Origin: an uncultured Alphaproteobacteria bacterium
GTDB taxonomy: Bacteria > Pseudomonadota > Alphaproteobacteria > Micavibrionales > Micavibrionaceae
Assembly: GCA_937934135.1 (NCBI GenBank)
Contig: CALHAW010000002.1
Coordinates: 1-64,000 of the forward strand
Length of the DNA: 64,000 nucleotides
Reading direction: 5' to 3'
Shown here: piece by piece, positions 1 to 9,136 of the stretch
Position numbering within the stretch: the first letter of the stretch is position 1
Layout: each line of letters starts with the position of its first letter
Notes under the pieces: generated by a model
Told to the model about the DNA's origin: nothing
Database searches by the model: none
The model's input: the letters and a program-made list of their open reading frames with translations, nothing else
Position numbers and translations under genes: made by a program

Positions 1-541
<541 letters not shown>

Positions 542-589
542 CTACCTTTATATTAAGCGCGCTTATATTTTCGCGTATTTAAATTTCAA

Positions 590-3500
590 TTACTTGTTTG
601 ATTGCTTCATGTCGATATTCAGACCAAGGGCTTTTAGCTCTTTGGTTAGAACGTTGAATGATTCCGGCACACCAATTTCAAATGTGTCTTCACCCCGTAC
701 AATCGATTCATAAACTTTTGAACGACCCGCCACGTCATCTGACTTAATCGTCAGCATTTCCTGTAGCGTATAAGCCGCACCGTAAGCTTGAAGCGCCCAA
801 CATTCCATCTCTCCGAAACGCTGTCCACCAAACTGGGCTTTACCACCCAGCGGTTGTTGCGTCACAAGCGAGTATGGTCCGATAGACCTTGCGTGAATCT
901 TATCATCAACCAAGTGATGTAATTTCAACATGTAAATGATACCAACAGTCACCGGACGGTGGAATTTCTCCCCCGTACGACCATCAATCAATGTCACCTG
1001 ACCTGTTGTTGGAAGACCTGCTTCTTCTAAAAGCACATCAATGTCTTTTTCGACTGCACCATCAAAGACTGGCGTTGCCATCGGCACACCAGGGCGAAGA
1101 TTATTGGCCATTTCAACAACTTGAACATCATCCAATTTCTGAACTTTATTTTCAAATTCGCTATCACCATAGGCTTCAGACAGCTTAACGCGAAGGTCTT
1201 TTACTTCGCCCGCTGCGGGTGCTTTCTTATCGGCAAAACCGTCAATCATGTCACCAATTTGCTTCCCAAGGTTTTTCGAAGCCCATCCCAAATGCGTTTC
1301 CAAAATCTGACCCACGTTCATCCGTGATGGAACACCAAGCGGGTTCAACACGATATCAACAGGCGTACCATCTTCGGTATAAGGCATGTCTTCTTGTGGC
1401 ATAATGCGCGAGACAACCCCTTTATTACCATGACGACCCGCCATTTTATCACCGGGCTGCATTTTACGCTTAATCGCAACAAAGACTTTAACCATCTTCA
1501 TCACACCGGGCATTAATTCATCACCGCGTTGCAATTTTTCAACTTTGCTTTCAAAACGCTCTTTAATGTCATCAACCGCATTTTCAACAGTCTTTGTCAT
1601 CGCCTCAATTTCAGACATTACTTTTTCGTTCTCAATGACGATTTGACGCCATAGACCACGTTTCATGTCACCCAGATTTGCCTTCGTCAGCTTGTCACCT
1701 TTTTTCAGGCCACCATCTTTGAAGGCTTTTGCAACAGTTTGACCAGAAAGAAGCTCTTCCAAACGACCGTAAAAACCATCTTCGATGATCTTACGTTCAT
1801 CATCACGGTCTTTCGCAAGATGTTCGATCTCTTCTTGTTCAATCGCCATCGCACGTGAATCTTTATCAACACCGCGACGGTTAAACACGCGCACATCAAT
1901 AATCGTACCCACCGCACCAGATGGAAGACGCAATGATGTGTCTTTCACATCGGCTGCTTTTTCACCAAAGATCGCACGAAGAAGCTTTTCTTCTGGCGTC
2001 ATGGGCGACTCCCCTTTTGGTGTTACTTTACCAATTAAGATATCACCGGGCTGTACTTCCGCACCAATATGAACAATTCCTGATTCATCCAAATGCTTCA
2101 GGGCTTCTTCACCCACATTCGGAATATCCCGTGTGATTTCTTCCGTACCCAATTTGGTATCACGCGCCATCACTTCATATTGTTCAATATGGATCGATGT
2201 ATAAACATCGTCACGCACAATACGCTCAGACAGCAAGATCGAATCTTCAAAGTTGTAACCATTCCATGGCATAAACGCGACCAACACATTACGACCCAAC
2301 GCCAATTCACCAAATTCAGTGGACGGCCCATCCGCAATAATGTCACCCGCATTAATTTCATCACCTACTTTAACAAGTGGTTTTTGAAGCATACACGTCG
2401 ATTGGTTAGAACGTTGGAATTTTGACATTTTATAAATATCAACAACCGCTTCATCCGTTCCCAACTCTTCCGTTGCACGAATAACCACGCGGTTTGCATC
2501 CACCTGTACGACAATACCTGAACGGCGCGCCGTTACAGCCGCGCCAGAATCACGGGCTACTGTCGCTTCCATACCAGTACCAACCAATGGCGCTTCTGCT
2601 TTTAGAAGCGGCACAGCTTGGCGCATCATGTTTGATCCCATAAGCGCACGGTTCGCATCATCATTTTCTAGGAAAGGAATAAGTGACGCCGCCACAGAAA
2701 CCATCTGCTTCGGACTCACATCCATAAATTCAATTTGATCTGGTTGTGACATAAGGTTGTCACCGCTCTTACGACAAGAAACCAGCTCCGCTTCAAATCC
2801 ACCCTTATCGGTTAATTTAGAGTTCGCCTGCGCAATCACATATTTGGATTCTTCCATCGCAGACATGTAAATCACTTCGTCAGTTACTTGACCATTTTCA
2901 ACGCGGCGATAAGGTCCCTCAATGAAACCATATTTATTCACCCGCGCAAATGTCGCAAGAGAGTTAATCAAACCAATATTGGGTCCCTCTGGCGTTTCAA
3001 TCGGACAAATACGACCATAATGAGTTGGATGCACATCACGCACTTCAAATCCAGCGCGCTCACGTGTTAAACCACCTGGGCCCAGCGCCGATAGACGGCG
3101 TTTATGGGTAATTTCAGACAATGGATTGGTTTGATCCATAAATTGTGACAGCTGTGATGAGCCAAAAAACTCACGCACCGCCGCCGCAGCAGGCTTCGCA
3201 TTGATTAAATCATGCGGCATGTAAGTATCAATCTCAACCGAAGACATACGCTCACGAATGGCGCGCTCCATACGCAATAGACCCACACGGATCTGGTTTT
3301 CCATCAATTCACCAACGGAACGCACACGGCGATTCCCAAGGTTATCAATATCATCCACTTCCCCTTTACCGTCTTTCAGACCATGTAAATATTGAAGCAT
3401 CGCAATAATATCAGATTTAGTAAGTGTCCGTACTTCATCCGGCGTATCCAGATCAAGGCGGGTGTTCATCTTGTTACGACCCACATCAGAAAGGTCATAA

Positions 3501-4861
3501 CGCTCCGCATCAAAGAAGAGCGAGTTAAACAAAGCTTCCGCAGATTCAACTGTCGGTGGCTCACCTGGGCGCATCACACGGTAAATATCAATCAACGCTT
3601 CTTCACGTGTATCACATTTATCGACCTGTAATGTGTTACGCACATAAGGGCCAACATTTTGGTGATCAATGCTAAGGATCGGAAGGGTTTTGATTGAAAA
3701 TTCTTCAAACTGTACCATGTCTTCTTCGGTCAATTCATGACCCGCCTCGAAGTAAACTTGCCCCGTACCCGCATCAAAAATATCTTCCGCCAAATAAGAC
3801 CCAATCAGTTGTTCATCTTGAACCATGATATTTTTCAGGCCGCCTTCAACCAATTTCTTGGCTTTACGTGGTGTGATTTTATCACCGGCTTCGGCAACAA
3901 CGTCACCTGTTTTACCGTCAATCAAATCATGTGCTAATTTCACGCCACGGTAATTTTCCGCGATGAACGGTGTTTTCCACCCTTCAGATTCTTTTTTGTA
4001 AGGAACAGTTTCATAGAAAGTCGATAGAATTTCTTCATTCGTCATGCCTTGAACATTCAAAACATCAGGCTCAACACCTTTATCTGCGCATTCTCTCAAG
4101 TAAACTTGCGAGGCCTGCGACGGCAATGAACGCATAAACGTTGTCACAGGTAATTTACGACGGCGATCAATACGCACGAACATCAAATCTTTTGCATCAA
4201 ATTCAAAATCTAACCATGATCCACGATATGGAATAACACGGGTTGAGAAGAGATATTTACCAGAAACATGGGTTTTACCACCATCATGGTCAAAGAACAC
4301 ACCCGGCGATCTGTGCATTTGGGATACGATAACACGCTCTGTTCCGTTCACAACGAACGTTCCGTTATCTGTCATCAATGGCATATCAACCATGTAAACA
4401 TCTTGCTCTTTAATATCACGGATAGAACGCAGACCTGTGTCCTCATCAACATCAAACACAGAAAGACGCAATGTCACACGCAATGGCGCAGAGAACGTCA
4501 TGCCACGTTGCTGGCATTCCTCAACATCATATTTTGGCTGCTCCAACTCATAAGAAACATAATCAATTTCCGCCTTGTCAGAGAAATCTTTAATTGGGAA
4601 AACTTCAGTCAGAACCTTATGCAGACCCTGCATCATACGGTCATTTACTGAAATACCCGCTTGCAAGAATTGCTCGTATGAATCACGTTGCACTTCAATC
4701 AGGTTTGGCATCTGCGCGACTTCACGGATTTTTCCGAAAGAACGACGCACACGCTTCTTACCAGTGTACGAACTAATGTCGTTGGCAATACCGGTATGAC
4801 CACGGGTCACATCCTTGTTTGCGCTTAAAATTTTACCTGCTTTTTTTGCTTGTTTTGCCAT
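590..4861 (-). CDS. rpoB: RNA polymerase beta subunit
   Basis: 1423 residues, somewhat longer than the E. coli protein (1342) but usual for alphaproteobacteria. It forms half of the catalytic centre of RNA polymerase. The rifampicin-binding cluster (roughly residues 560-600) has the consensus residues of sensitive enzymes: [18 protein letters not shown] followed by LSALGPGGL. The C-terminal clamp and switch region ([20 protein letters not shown]) is present. The start was taken at MAKQAKK, after an open 365-base gap behind rplL. It is co-transcribed with rplJ and rplL upstream and rpoC downstream. Many antisense ORFs lie inside it and look like codon-bias shadows. Confidence 0.98.
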   Translation of the reverse strand: MAKQAKKAGKILSANKDVTRGHTGIANDISSYTGKKRVRRSFGKIREVAQMPNLIEVQRDSYEQFLQAGISVNDRMMQGLHKVLTEVFPIKDFSDKAEIDYVSYELEQPKYDVEECQQRGMTFSAPLRVTLRLSVFDVDEDTGLRSIRDIKEQDVYMVDMPLMTDNGTFVVNGTERVIVSQMHRSPGVFFDHDGGKTHVSGKYLFSTRVIPYRGSWLDFEFDAKDLMFVRIDRRRKLPVTTFMRSLPSQASQVYLRECADKGVEPDVLNVQGMTNEEILSTFYETVPYKKESEGWKTPFIAENYRGVKLAHDLIDGKTGDVVAEAGDKITPRKAKKLVEGGLKNIMVQDEQLIGSYLAEDIFDAGTGQVYFEAGHELTEEDMVQFEEFSIKTLPILSIDHQNVGPYVRNTLQVDKCDTREEALIDIYRVMRPGEPPTVESAEALFNSLFFDAERYDLSDVGRNKMNTRLDLDTPDEVRTLTKSDIIAMLQYLHGLKDGKGEVDDIDNLGNRRVRSVGELMENQIRVGLLRMERAIRERMSSVEIDTYMPHDLINAKPAAAAVREFFGSSQLSQFMDQTNPLSEITHKRRLSALGPGGLTRERAGFEVRDVHPTHYGRICPIETPEGPNIGLINSLATFARVNKYGFIEGPYRRVENGQVTDEVIYMSAMEESKYVIAQANSKLTDKGGFEAELVSCRKSGDNLMSQPDQIEFMDVSPKQMVSVAASLIPFLENDDANRALMGSNMMRQAVPLLKAEAPLVGTGMEATVARDSGAAVTARRSGIVVQVDANRVVIRATEELGTDEAVVDIYKMSKFQRSNQSTCMLQKPLVKVGDEINAGDIIADGPSTEFGELALGRNVLVAFMPWNGYNFEDSILLSERIVRDDVYTSIHIEQYEVMARDTKLGTEEITRDIPNVGEEALKHLDESGIVHIGAEVQPGDILIGKVTPKGESPMTPEEKLLRAIFGEKAADVKDTSLRLPSGAVGTIIDVRVFNRRGVDKDSRAMAIEQEEIEHLAKDRDDERKIIEDGFYGRLEELLSGQTVAKAFKDGGLKKGDKLTKANLGDMKRGLWRQIVIENEKVMSEIEAMTKTVENAVDDIKERFESKVEKLQRGDELMPGVMKMVKVFVAIKRKMQPGDKMAGRHGNKGVVSRIMPQEDMPYTEDGTPVDIVLNPLGVPSRMNVGQILETHLGWASKNLGKQIGDMIDGFADKKAPAAGEVKDLRVKLSEAYGDSEFENKVQKLDDVQVVEMANNLRPGVPMATPVFDGAVEKDIDVLLEEAGLPTTGQVTLIDGRTGEKFHRPVTVGIIYMLKLHHLVDDKIHARSIGPYSLVTQQPLGGKAQFGGQRFGEMECWALQAYGAAYTLQEMLTIKSDDVAGRSKVYESIVRGEDTFEIGVPESFNVLTKELKALGLNIDMKQSNK

Positions 4862-5182
4862 GAGTATCGATATCCTTAATCGTGTCTAAAAATTTGTCTC
4901 GTATTACTTTAAAATGTCATTTCTGACCTTGCCTCCTGCCGTTTACGGCCATGAGGGCTTTTTTAAAAGAGAGCAAATGAAAGCCTGTTTCAGTATCGCT
5001 TTCGTGCTGAGCTTTGCACCGTATTATGCGCCAAAGACGCAGTTAAAGGCGACAAGCAGACCTGCTTTCGCCTTTAAATTTGTTTGTTATTTAAATGAAA
5101 TAAATTTCAATGTCTAGCCTAAAAGTTAATTTTAAACCCATAATCGAAATAGATTATATTTCTAAAGGGCTTAAAGTGAATT
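4862..5182 (-). other. rplL-rpoB intergenic gap
   Basis: About 365 bases separate rplL from rpoB. The part next to rplL holds a terminator-like hairpin and the part next to rpoB a short palindromic element (both listed separately). Between them there is no convincing ORF on either strand. A region near 4985-5080 contains further weak inverted repeats that may be decayed copies of the palindromic element. In many bacteria this gap houses an attenuator and an RNA processing site that set the rpoB level below that of rplL; that role here is inference. Confidence 0.5.
4931..4958 (-). repeat. Short palindromic element 1 (ribosomal-cluster hairpin family)
   Basis: Stem CCG with loop TTTA and stem CGG, flanked by CCTG and a GAGGGC-type arm. 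Read on the minus strand it starts CCCTCAT and closely parallels element 8 near 9737, with a different stem sequence. Lies before rpoB. Confidence 0.55.
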
Positions 5183-5211
5183 AAAAGGAATGCCCAACCA
5201 TTGGACATCCC
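5183..5211 (-). terminator. Terminator-like hairpin (attenuator) after rplL
   Basis: On the minus strand a 9-bp stem (GGGATGTCC pairing with GGGCATTCC, two G-U pairs) with a 7-base loop is followed by TTTTAATT. It starts 16 bases past the rplL stop. The short, interrupted T run suggests partial termination, which would match the known reduction of rpoBC relative to rplJL in other bacteria. Confidence 0.6.
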
Positions 5212-5226
5212 GAATATTCTATTAAC

Positions 5227-5604
5227 TTATTTAAGCTCGACAGTCGCGCCCGCTTCTTCAAGCTTCTTCTTAATTTCTTCCGCTTCGTCTTTCTTCGCGC
5301 CTTCTTTAACAGGCTTCGGTGCGCCTTCAACAAGCTCTTTTGCTTCTTTCAGACCAAGGCCTGTAATTGCGCGAACTTCTTTAATCACAGCGATTTTGTT
5401 ACCACCCGCAGCGGCCAAAACAACATCAAAGTCTGTTTTTTCTTCGGCAGCAGCATCACCGGCACCCGCAGCAGCGGCAGCAGGAGCAGCAGCGGCAGCA
5501 GCAGTTACGCCCCACTTCTCTTCCAATGCTTTTGAAAGCTCCGCAGCTTCCATTACTGTTAGTGCTGATAGGTCATCAACGATTTTTTCAATATTTGCAG
5601 CCAT
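5227..5604 (-). CDS. rplL: 50S ribosomal protein L7/L12
   Basis: 125 residues, the normal length. It is the acidic stalk protein that binds translation factors on the large subunit. An N-terminal dimerisation part (residues 1-35) is followed by an Ala/Pro-rich hinge ([15 protein letters not shown]) and the conserved C-terminal domain with [20 protein letters not shown] and GAP motifs. It follows rplJ by 44 bases in the same unit. Its partner L10 binds several L7/L12 dimers. The long ORF on the opposite strand is a shadow of its biased codons. Confidence 0.97.
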   Translation of the reverse strand: MAANIEKIVDDLSALTVMEAAELSKALEEKWGVTAAAAAAPAAAAAGAGDAAAEEKTDFDVVLAAAGGNKIAVIKEVRAITGLGLKEAKELVEGAPKPVKEGAKKDEAEEIKKKLEEAGATVELK

Positions 5605-5648
5605 TTTCTTTTCTCCTTATAAATGAACTATTAAATTACTAAAATTAA

Positions 5649-6164
5649 TTAAACTTTTTCTGAATACGCCTTTGTAACACCAACCATAAGCTGTGCTGGC
5701 GTCTGCGTAAGCGCGGCAATTTTCTGTGCTGGCGCTTGGATCAAACCAATAAGTTTTGAGCGAAGCTCATCAAGACTTGGCAAGCTCGCAAGCTGTTTGA
5801 CGCCATCCGCGTCCAAAACCATATCCCCATAAATACCACCCAAAACAACAAGCTTGTCATTCCCTTTGGCAAAGTTATGCGCCACTTTTGCGGCCGCAAC
5901 CGGGTCTTGTGATGTTGCCATACCCACAGGGCCAGAAAACATATCAACGATCTTTTCACCGCTCGTGCCTTTGGCCGCAATCTTCGCCAAAGTATTTTTA
6001 ACAACTTTAAAACCTACTTCGTTTTTACGCATTTCAAGGCGTAAATCCGTAATGCTTTTTGCATCCAAACCCGCATTTTGCGTCAGAACAATAATTTCTG
6101 CACTTTCCATACGGTTTTTCAGATCAACAATTTCGTCTTCTTTTCTTGCGCGGGTCATTCCCAT
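5649..6164 (-). CDS. rplJ: 50S ribosomal protein L10
   Basis: 171 residues, a normal size for L10. It forms the base of the ribosomal stalk and carries L7/L12 dimers on its C-terminal helix. The N-terminal RNA-binding part (ARKEDEIVDLKNRM, then VVKNTLAKIAAKGT) and the motif FSGPVGMA are recognisable. A good ribosome binding site (GAAGGAGC) lies just upstream of the chosen ATG. The 5' leader of about 290 bases carries an L10 leader RNA structure, so autoregulation by L10-L7/L12 is expected. It heads the rplJ-rplL-rpoB-rpoC unit, with its own promoter. Confidence 0.97.
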   Translation of the reverse strand: MGMTRARKEDEIVDLKNRMESAEIIVLTQNAGLDAKSITDLRLEMRKNEVGFKVVKNTLAKIAAKGTSGEKIVDMFSGPVGMATSQDPVAAAKVAHNFAKGNDKLVVLGGIYGDMVLDADGVKQLASLPSLDELRSKLIGLIQAPAQKIAALTQTPAQLMVGVTKAYSEKV

Positions 6165-6193
6165 TTTAATAGCTCCTTCGTCGCTTTGTTTGG

Positions 6194-6221
6194 TCTCAGG
6201 GCGGCAGGCCGCCTACGACCG
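6194..6221. repeat. Short palindromic element 2
   Basis: GGCGGC and GCCGCC arms around a two-base AG centre, flanked by CTCAG and a TACGAC arm. It lies in the rplJ leader, 30 bases before the start codon. Its loop deviates from the YAAR type of the other copies. Confidence 0.5.
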
Positions 6222-6246
6222 TTAATCTCTAAATCCTGTTTTGTCA

Positions 6247-6274
6247 GCCGTTGCGCGCTTACGCGCCTGAGGCC
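6247..6274 (-). repeat. Short palindromic element 3
   Basis: GCGCG, loop CTTA, CGCGC, flanked by a CTGAGGC arm. On the minus strand the loop reads TAAG. Nearly the same flanks as elements 5 and 6. Lies in the rplJ leader just downstream of the terminator-like hairpin. Confidence 0.6.
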
Positions 6275-6277
6275 AAT

Positions 6278-6303
6278 AAAAAAGCGATTTCTTTCGAAAT
6301 CGC
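6278..6303 (-). terminator. Intrinsic terminator-like hairpin in the rplJ leader (possible attenuator)
   Basis: On the minus strand a perfect 8-bp stem GCGATTTC / GAAATCGC closed by a GAAA loop is followed directly by six T residues. It lies between the rplJ promoter and the rplJ start codon, downstream of the L10 leader. Such a position means it must be read through or antiterminated for rplJ-rpoC expression. Attenuation is inference from position. Confidence 0.6.
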
Positions 6304-6349
6304 CTATCCAAGTACTTAAAAGTTCAATAACGAAAAAGCCTTATATCTT

Positions 6350-6378
6350 GTGTCCTGCCGCTTGCGACTTTGACGACC
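6350..6378 (-). repeat. Short palindromic element 4
   Basis: Read on the minus strand: GTCAAA, stem GTCGC, centre AA, stem GCGGC (one G-U pair), then AGGAC. This matches the family pattern GTCAWA-stem-YAAR-stem-AGGACGC with its own stem sequence. Lies in the rplJ leader between the L10 leader motif and the hairpin terminator. Confidence 0.55.
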
Positions 6379-6400
6379 TTAAAAGGTTTCTTACTTATTA

Positions 6401-6452
6401 AACTCCATCTATGTAGGCTCATTAAGTGCGCTCCACTCCTACAGTCTCGGAT
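6401..6452 (-). ncRNA. L10 leader RNA (L10-L7/L12 autoregulatory site)
   Basis: On the minus strand CCGAGAC-TGTAGG pairs with CCTACA-TAGATGG: a TGTAGG/CCTACA stem and an outer CC/GG stem separated by an asymmetric GAGAC/TAGAT internal loop, the kink-turn layout of the L10 leader family. It starts about six bases after the expected transcription start of the rplJ promoter. In known cases the L10(L12)4 complex binds this site and lowers translation of its own mRNA. Confidence 0.82.
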
Positions 6453-6464
6453 AGAATTAACGCT

Positions 6465-6492
6465 GTTATAAAGATTTTAAAACGTGCGTCAA
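6465..6492 (-). promoter_or_regulatory. Promoter of rplJ-rplL-rpoB-rpoC
   Basis: Minus strand: -35 TTGACG (6492-6487), 16-base spacer, -10 TATAAC (6470-6465). It lies directly downstream of the terminator of the repeat-protein gene and directly upstream of the L10 leader, which fixes its role. Similar TATAAC -10 boxes occur at the rplK and rpmH promoters in this window. Confidence 0.75.
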
Positions 6493-6504
6493 GAAGTTTT
6501 TAAC

Positions 6505-6536
6505 AAAAAAGGCGCGCCCCATAACGACGCGCCCTT
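6505..6536 (-). terminator. Intrinsic terminator of the repeat-protein gene
   Basis: Minus strand: AAAG followed by a GGCGCG / CGCGCC stem and a run of six T (6510-6505). It begins 11 bases after the stop of the repeat-protein gene and separates that gene from the rplJ promoter. Confidence 0.8.
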
Positions 6537-6547
6537 TAACATTTATT

Positions 6548-7588
6548 TTAATGCCATCCAAAATCCCGCGCTGTTATTGTCATCATCGCGTGGACGGCGT
6601 CATAATGCTTCCTATCCGATGTGCGTTTATTTGAATGCGTACCCTCAATCCGTGCCTTAAATTCATCAAGAGGCTTGCCAAAACATCCGGCCATCACAAA
6701 AGCCTGTTGAGGCATGCTTGGGTTTTCCACCATCATGCTATGGCGCTTTTTATCTGGCGATGCCTCAGAAACAACAACCTTAAACGCATTCAACACAAAA
6801 CCTTTTTCGGTGGTTTTAATCTTTTGTTCCTCGCGCTCTTCTGGTGTTAAGCTATGTGCAAAATCGTACAATCCTTTAGCAACGAGGTTAACAGCGTCTT
6901 CCGTCCCAGCAATAGCTTGAATATAACTTCCATTTTGGATAATTTTGACCGCCTGCGTTCCATCCGCCGCAACAAGGTGTTTAATAACCCATCCGCATGC
7001 CCCCGCATTTTTCTGCGCTAATTGATCCAGCACCCCTGTCTCAATAATCGCCCCCACCTGCGTTACATCCGCCGCCACAAGCGCTTGAATAGCAACTCGG
7101 CATTCCCACACATCTTCCTGCGCTAATGTATCGAGCACCCCAGCCTTAATAATCGCCCCCGCCTGCGTGCTATCCGCCGCCACAAGTGCTTGAATAACCC
7201 GTCTGCATTCCTCCACATCTTCCTGCGCTAATTTATCCAATACACCCGTCCCAACAATCACCCCAACCTGCGTTGCATCCGCTTCCACAAGTGATTCAAT
7301 AGCCTCTCTGCATTGCCGCGCATTGTCCTGCGCTAATTTATCCAACACACCTGTCCCAACAATCACACCCGCCTGCGTTGCATCCGCCGCCAAAAGCGCT
7401 TCAATAGCCTCTCTGCATTCCCACGCTTTTTCCTGCGCTAATTTATCCAATACACCCGTCCCAACAATCACCCCAACCTGCGTTGCATCCGCTTCCACAA
7501 GTGCTTGAATAGCAAGTCTGCATTCCTCCGCATTGTCCTGCGCCAGTGTAACAATTTCATTAATTTGATCTTGGTATGATAACGGCAT
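6548..7588 (-). CDS. Tandem 35-residue repeat protein, unknown function, inserted between rplA and rplJ
   Basis: 346 residues. After 14 residues come six tandem repeats of exactly 35 residues (15-49, 50-84, 85-119, 120-154, 155-189, and a decayed sixth at 190-224) of the form LAQ..x.ECR.AI.ALV.ADATQ.G.I...GVLDK. They look helical and solenoid-like, loosely recalling armadillo or HEAT repeats, but I do not recognise the family. A non-repeat C-terminal part (225-346) contains conserved-looking VENPSMPQQAFVMAGCFGKP. No signal peptide or membrane segment is visible, so it is probably cytoplasmic. The gene has its own promoter, ribosome binding site (AGGAAA) and terminator, so it is an independent unit set into the ribosomal cluster. 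Repeat DNA is partly identical, a sign of recent expansion. Confidence 0.85.
   Translation of the reverse strand: MPLSYQDQINEIVTLAQDNAEECRLAIQALVEADATQVGVIVGTGVLDKLAQEKAWECREAIEALLAADATQAGVIVGTGVLDKLAQDNARQCREAIESLVEADATQVGVIVGTGVLDKLAQEDVEECRRVIQALVAADSTQAGAIIKAGVLDTLAQEDVWECRVAIQALVAADVTQVGAIIETGVLDQLAQKNAGACGWVIKHLVAADGTQAVKIIQNGSYIQAIAGTEDAVNLVAKGLYDFAHSLTPEEREEQKIKTTEKGFVLNAFKVVVSEASPDKKRHSMMVENPSMPQQAFVMAGCFGKPLDEFKARIEGTHSNKRTSDRKHYDAVHAMMTITARDFGWH
6917..7546 (-). repeat. Six 105-bp in-frame coding repeats
   Basis: 630 bases made of six 105-bp units, each coding one 35-residue repeat. The stretches 7221-7293 and 7431-7503 are identical over 73 bases and exactly 210 bases apart, so a two-repeat block was probably duplicated recently. 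Confidence 0.85.
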
Positions 7589-7628
7589 AATATTTTCCTA
7601 TTTCTTCTAATTTCTAACCCAGTATGAT

Positions 7629-7657
7629 TACATAAGACACAGATACAGTTATGTCAA
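7629..7657 (-). promoter_or_regulatory. Promoter of the repeat-protein gene
   Basis: Minus strand: perfect -35 TTGACA (7657-7652), 17-base spacer, -10 TATGTA (7634-7629). It abuts the T run of the rplA terminator and lies about 40 bases upstream of the gene's start codon. Confidence 0.7.
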
Positions 7658-7658
7658 C

Positions 7659-7688
7659 AAAAAAGGCGCCCATCTCTGAGCGCCCTTT
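7659..7688 (-). terminator. Intrinsic terminator after rplK-rplA
   Basis: Minus strand: AAAAG, stem GGCGC / GCGCC around an 11-base loop, then six T (7664-7659). It ends the rplK-rplA transcript before the repeat-protein gene. Its layout resembles the terminator at 6505-6536. Confidence 0.75.
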
Positions 7689-7710
7689 TAAATTCTTAGT
7701 ACTTATCAAC

Positions 7711-7738
7711 CATAGCGCGTTTACGCGCCTGAGGCCTT
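7711..7738 (-). repeat. Short palindromic element 5
   Basis: GCGCG, loop TTTA, CGCGC followed by a CTGAGGCC arm; on the minus strand the loop is TAAA. Lies seven bases after the rplA stop. Almost identical flanks to element 3. Confidence 0.6.
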
Positions 7739-7744
7739 TAAAAG

Positions 7745-8455
7745 TTAAGCCGCCTTTTGCTCTGCCTCTGCCGCTGGATCAATCTTAATCCCAGGACCCA
7801 TTGTTGAAGATAACGTAATCTTCTTAATGAACGTTCCTTTTGCGCCGGCAGGGCGGGCTTTTTGGATCGTTTCAATGAATGATTTCACATTCTCAATCAC
7901 TTTATCCGCCGCAAAGCTGGATTTACCAACACCCGCATGAACAATACCTTCTTTTTCAGCGCGAAATTCGATCGCGCCGCCTTTGGCTGCTTCAACGGCG
8001 GTTTTAACGTCTGGTGTCACTGTTCCCAATTTCGGGTTTGGCATCATGCCTTTTGGACCCAAAATCTGACCCAGCTGCCCAACGAGCGGCATCATGTCCG
8101 GCGTTGCAATAACGCGGTCAAAATCCATTTCGCCGGCTTTGATTTTATCCATCAAATCTTCCGCGCCAATCACATCTGCACCAGCTGCTTTGGCTTCATC
8201 TGCCTTTGCATCACGGGCAAACACGGCAACACGGACGGTTGCGCCTGTTCCATGCGGAAGCGACACCATGCCACGCACCTGTTGGTCTGCATGTTTTGGA
8301 TCAATCCCAAGGTTAAGCGCAATATCGATTGTTTCATCAAATTTACGGCTTTTGGCTGATTCCTGAAGGATCTTAACCGCTTCTTCAACTGAATAAAGCG
8401 TTTCACGATCAAATTTCGCATTCACTGCTTTTAAATGTTTTGATATTTTTGTCAT
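7745..8455 (-). CDS. rplA: 50S ribosomal protein L1
   Basis: 236 residues from MTKISKHL, the usual length of bacterial L1, which binds 23S rRNA at the L1 stalk and the mobile E site. Recognisable blocks are [12 protein letters not shown], the signature region [19 protein letters not shown], and [19 protein letters not shown] longer in-frame start exists upstream but would run into rplK; the chosen ATG lies four bases after the rplK stop. rplK-rplA forms a two-gene unit that ends at its own terminator, so L1 is not directly joined to rplJ here. Confidence 0.96.
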   Translation of the reverse strand: MTKISKHLKAVNAKFDRETLYSVEEAVKILQESAKSRKFDETIDIALNLGIDPKHADQQVRGMVSLPHGTGATVRVAVFARDAKADEAKAAGADVIGAEDLMDKIKAGEMDFDRVIATPDMMPLVGQLGQILGPKGMMPNPKLGTVTPDVKTAVEAAKGGAIEFRAEKEGIVHAGVGKSSFAADKVIENVKSFIETIQKARPAGAKGTFIKKITLSSTMGPGIKIDPAAEAEQKAA

Positions 8456-8459
8456 GATC

Positions 8460-8891
8460 TTAACCTTCCACGACTTCAACGCCCATAGAGCGGCACGAGC
8501 CTTCAATAATTTTCATTGCGCCTTCAATATTAACGGCATTCAAATCAACCATTTTGTCTTCGGCAATTTTCTTTACTTGTGAAGAACGGATCTGCGCAAC
8601 TGTTTCGTGACCCGGATTGTTCGCACCAGATTTAAGCTTGATTGCTTCTTTGATGAAGTACGAATTAGGCGGTTGCTTCATGATGAAGTCGAATGACTTA
8701 TCTTCATAAACCGAAATCACCACAGGAATCGGCATACCTTTTTTCATGTCTGCCGTTTTTGCGTTAAATTCATCGGTAAAGGCTTTGATGTTAACACCAT
8801 GTTGACCCAATGCTGGTCCAACTGGTGGGGCCGGGTTAGCCATCCCTGCGCCAATGATCAGGCTGATTGTGCCTGTTACTTTTTTCGCCAT
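8460..8891 (-). CDS. rplK: 50S ribosomal protein L11
   Basis: 143 residues starting [12 protein letters not shown]11 binds the GTPase-associated centre of 23S rRNA. The Pro-rich N-terminal segment ([18 protein letters not shown]) and C-terminal RNA-binding part ([15 protein letters not shown], then [15 protein letters not shown]) are standard. The start was set at MAKK because the family begins there and a ribosome binding site (AAAGGAGA) lies just upstream; the reading frame stays open further up. It heads the rplK-rplA unit, with a promoter at about 9025-9054. Confidence 0.96.
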   Translation of the reverse strand: MAKKVTGTISLIIGAGMANPAPPVGPALGQHGVNIKAFTDEFNAKTADMKKGMPIPVVISVYEDKSFDFIMKQPPNSYFIKEAIKLKSGANNPGHETVAQIRSSQVKKIAEDKMVDLNAVNIEGAMKIIEGSCRSMGVEVVEG

Positions 8892-8925
8892 GATAATCTC
8901 CTTTATAGCAAAAGTTAATTCGAGC

Positions 8926-8954
8926 AGCCGTAGCGCGCTTGCACGCCTGAGGCT
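8926..8954 (-). repeat. Short palindromic element 6
   Basis: GCGCGC, TTGC, ACGC with one mismatch in the stem, flanked by CCGTA and a CTGAGGC arm like elements 3 and 5. Lies in the rplK leader, 35 bases before the start codon. Confidence 0.55.
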
Positions 8955-9024
8955 TTTCAAAAAGAGCAATCGTAGTACAGCGCATCTGGTCTTGTGTGAT
9001 GCCCACTTTCTACAATTAATTTGG

Positions 9025-9054
9025 GTTATAACGGAAACCTTCAAAGGTTTGCAA
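9025..9054 (-). promoter_or_regulatory. Promoter of rplK-rplA
   Basis: Minus strand: -35 TTGCAA (9054-9049), 18-base spacer, -10 TATAAC (9030-9025). It follows the nusG terminator at once and lies about 135 bases upstream of rplK. Confidence 0.6.
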
Positions 9055-9055
9055 G

Positions 9056-9093
9056 AAAAAAGCGCTTAATCTTATGAAAGATAAGCGCTTTTT
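9056..9093. terminator. Bidirectional intrinsic terminator between nusG and rplK
   Basis: AGCGCTTA / TAAGCGCT arms continue inward for four further pairs past one bulged A, closing on ATGA. A run of A precedes and a run of T follows, so it can act on either strand. It lies 43 bases after the nusG stop and separates secE-nusG from rplK-rplA. Confidence 0.8.
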
Positions 9094-9136
9094 ATTAAAT
9101 TTTAAGATTTTATCTTTGCCCCCTATAGCGACCCTA

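Noticed and set aside
1705-4799. Numerous ORFs of 60-127 codons antisense to or within rpoB
   Set aside because: All overlap the certain rpoB reading frame, have no ribosome binding sites or recognisable domains, and reflect third-position codon bias.
5201-5626. 141-codon ORF antisense to rplL, Ala/Ser/Pro-rich
   Set aside because: It is the shadow of the biased Ala and Lys codons of rplL and has no family signature.
6917-7546. CRISPR-like or satellite array of 105-bp direct repeats
   Set aside because: The units are contiguous without spacers, keep one reading frame and code a regular 35-residue protein repeat.
7937-8359. 140-codon plus-strand ORF opposite rplA
   Set aside because: Overlaps the certain rplA gene; His/Cys-rich shadow translation without family match.
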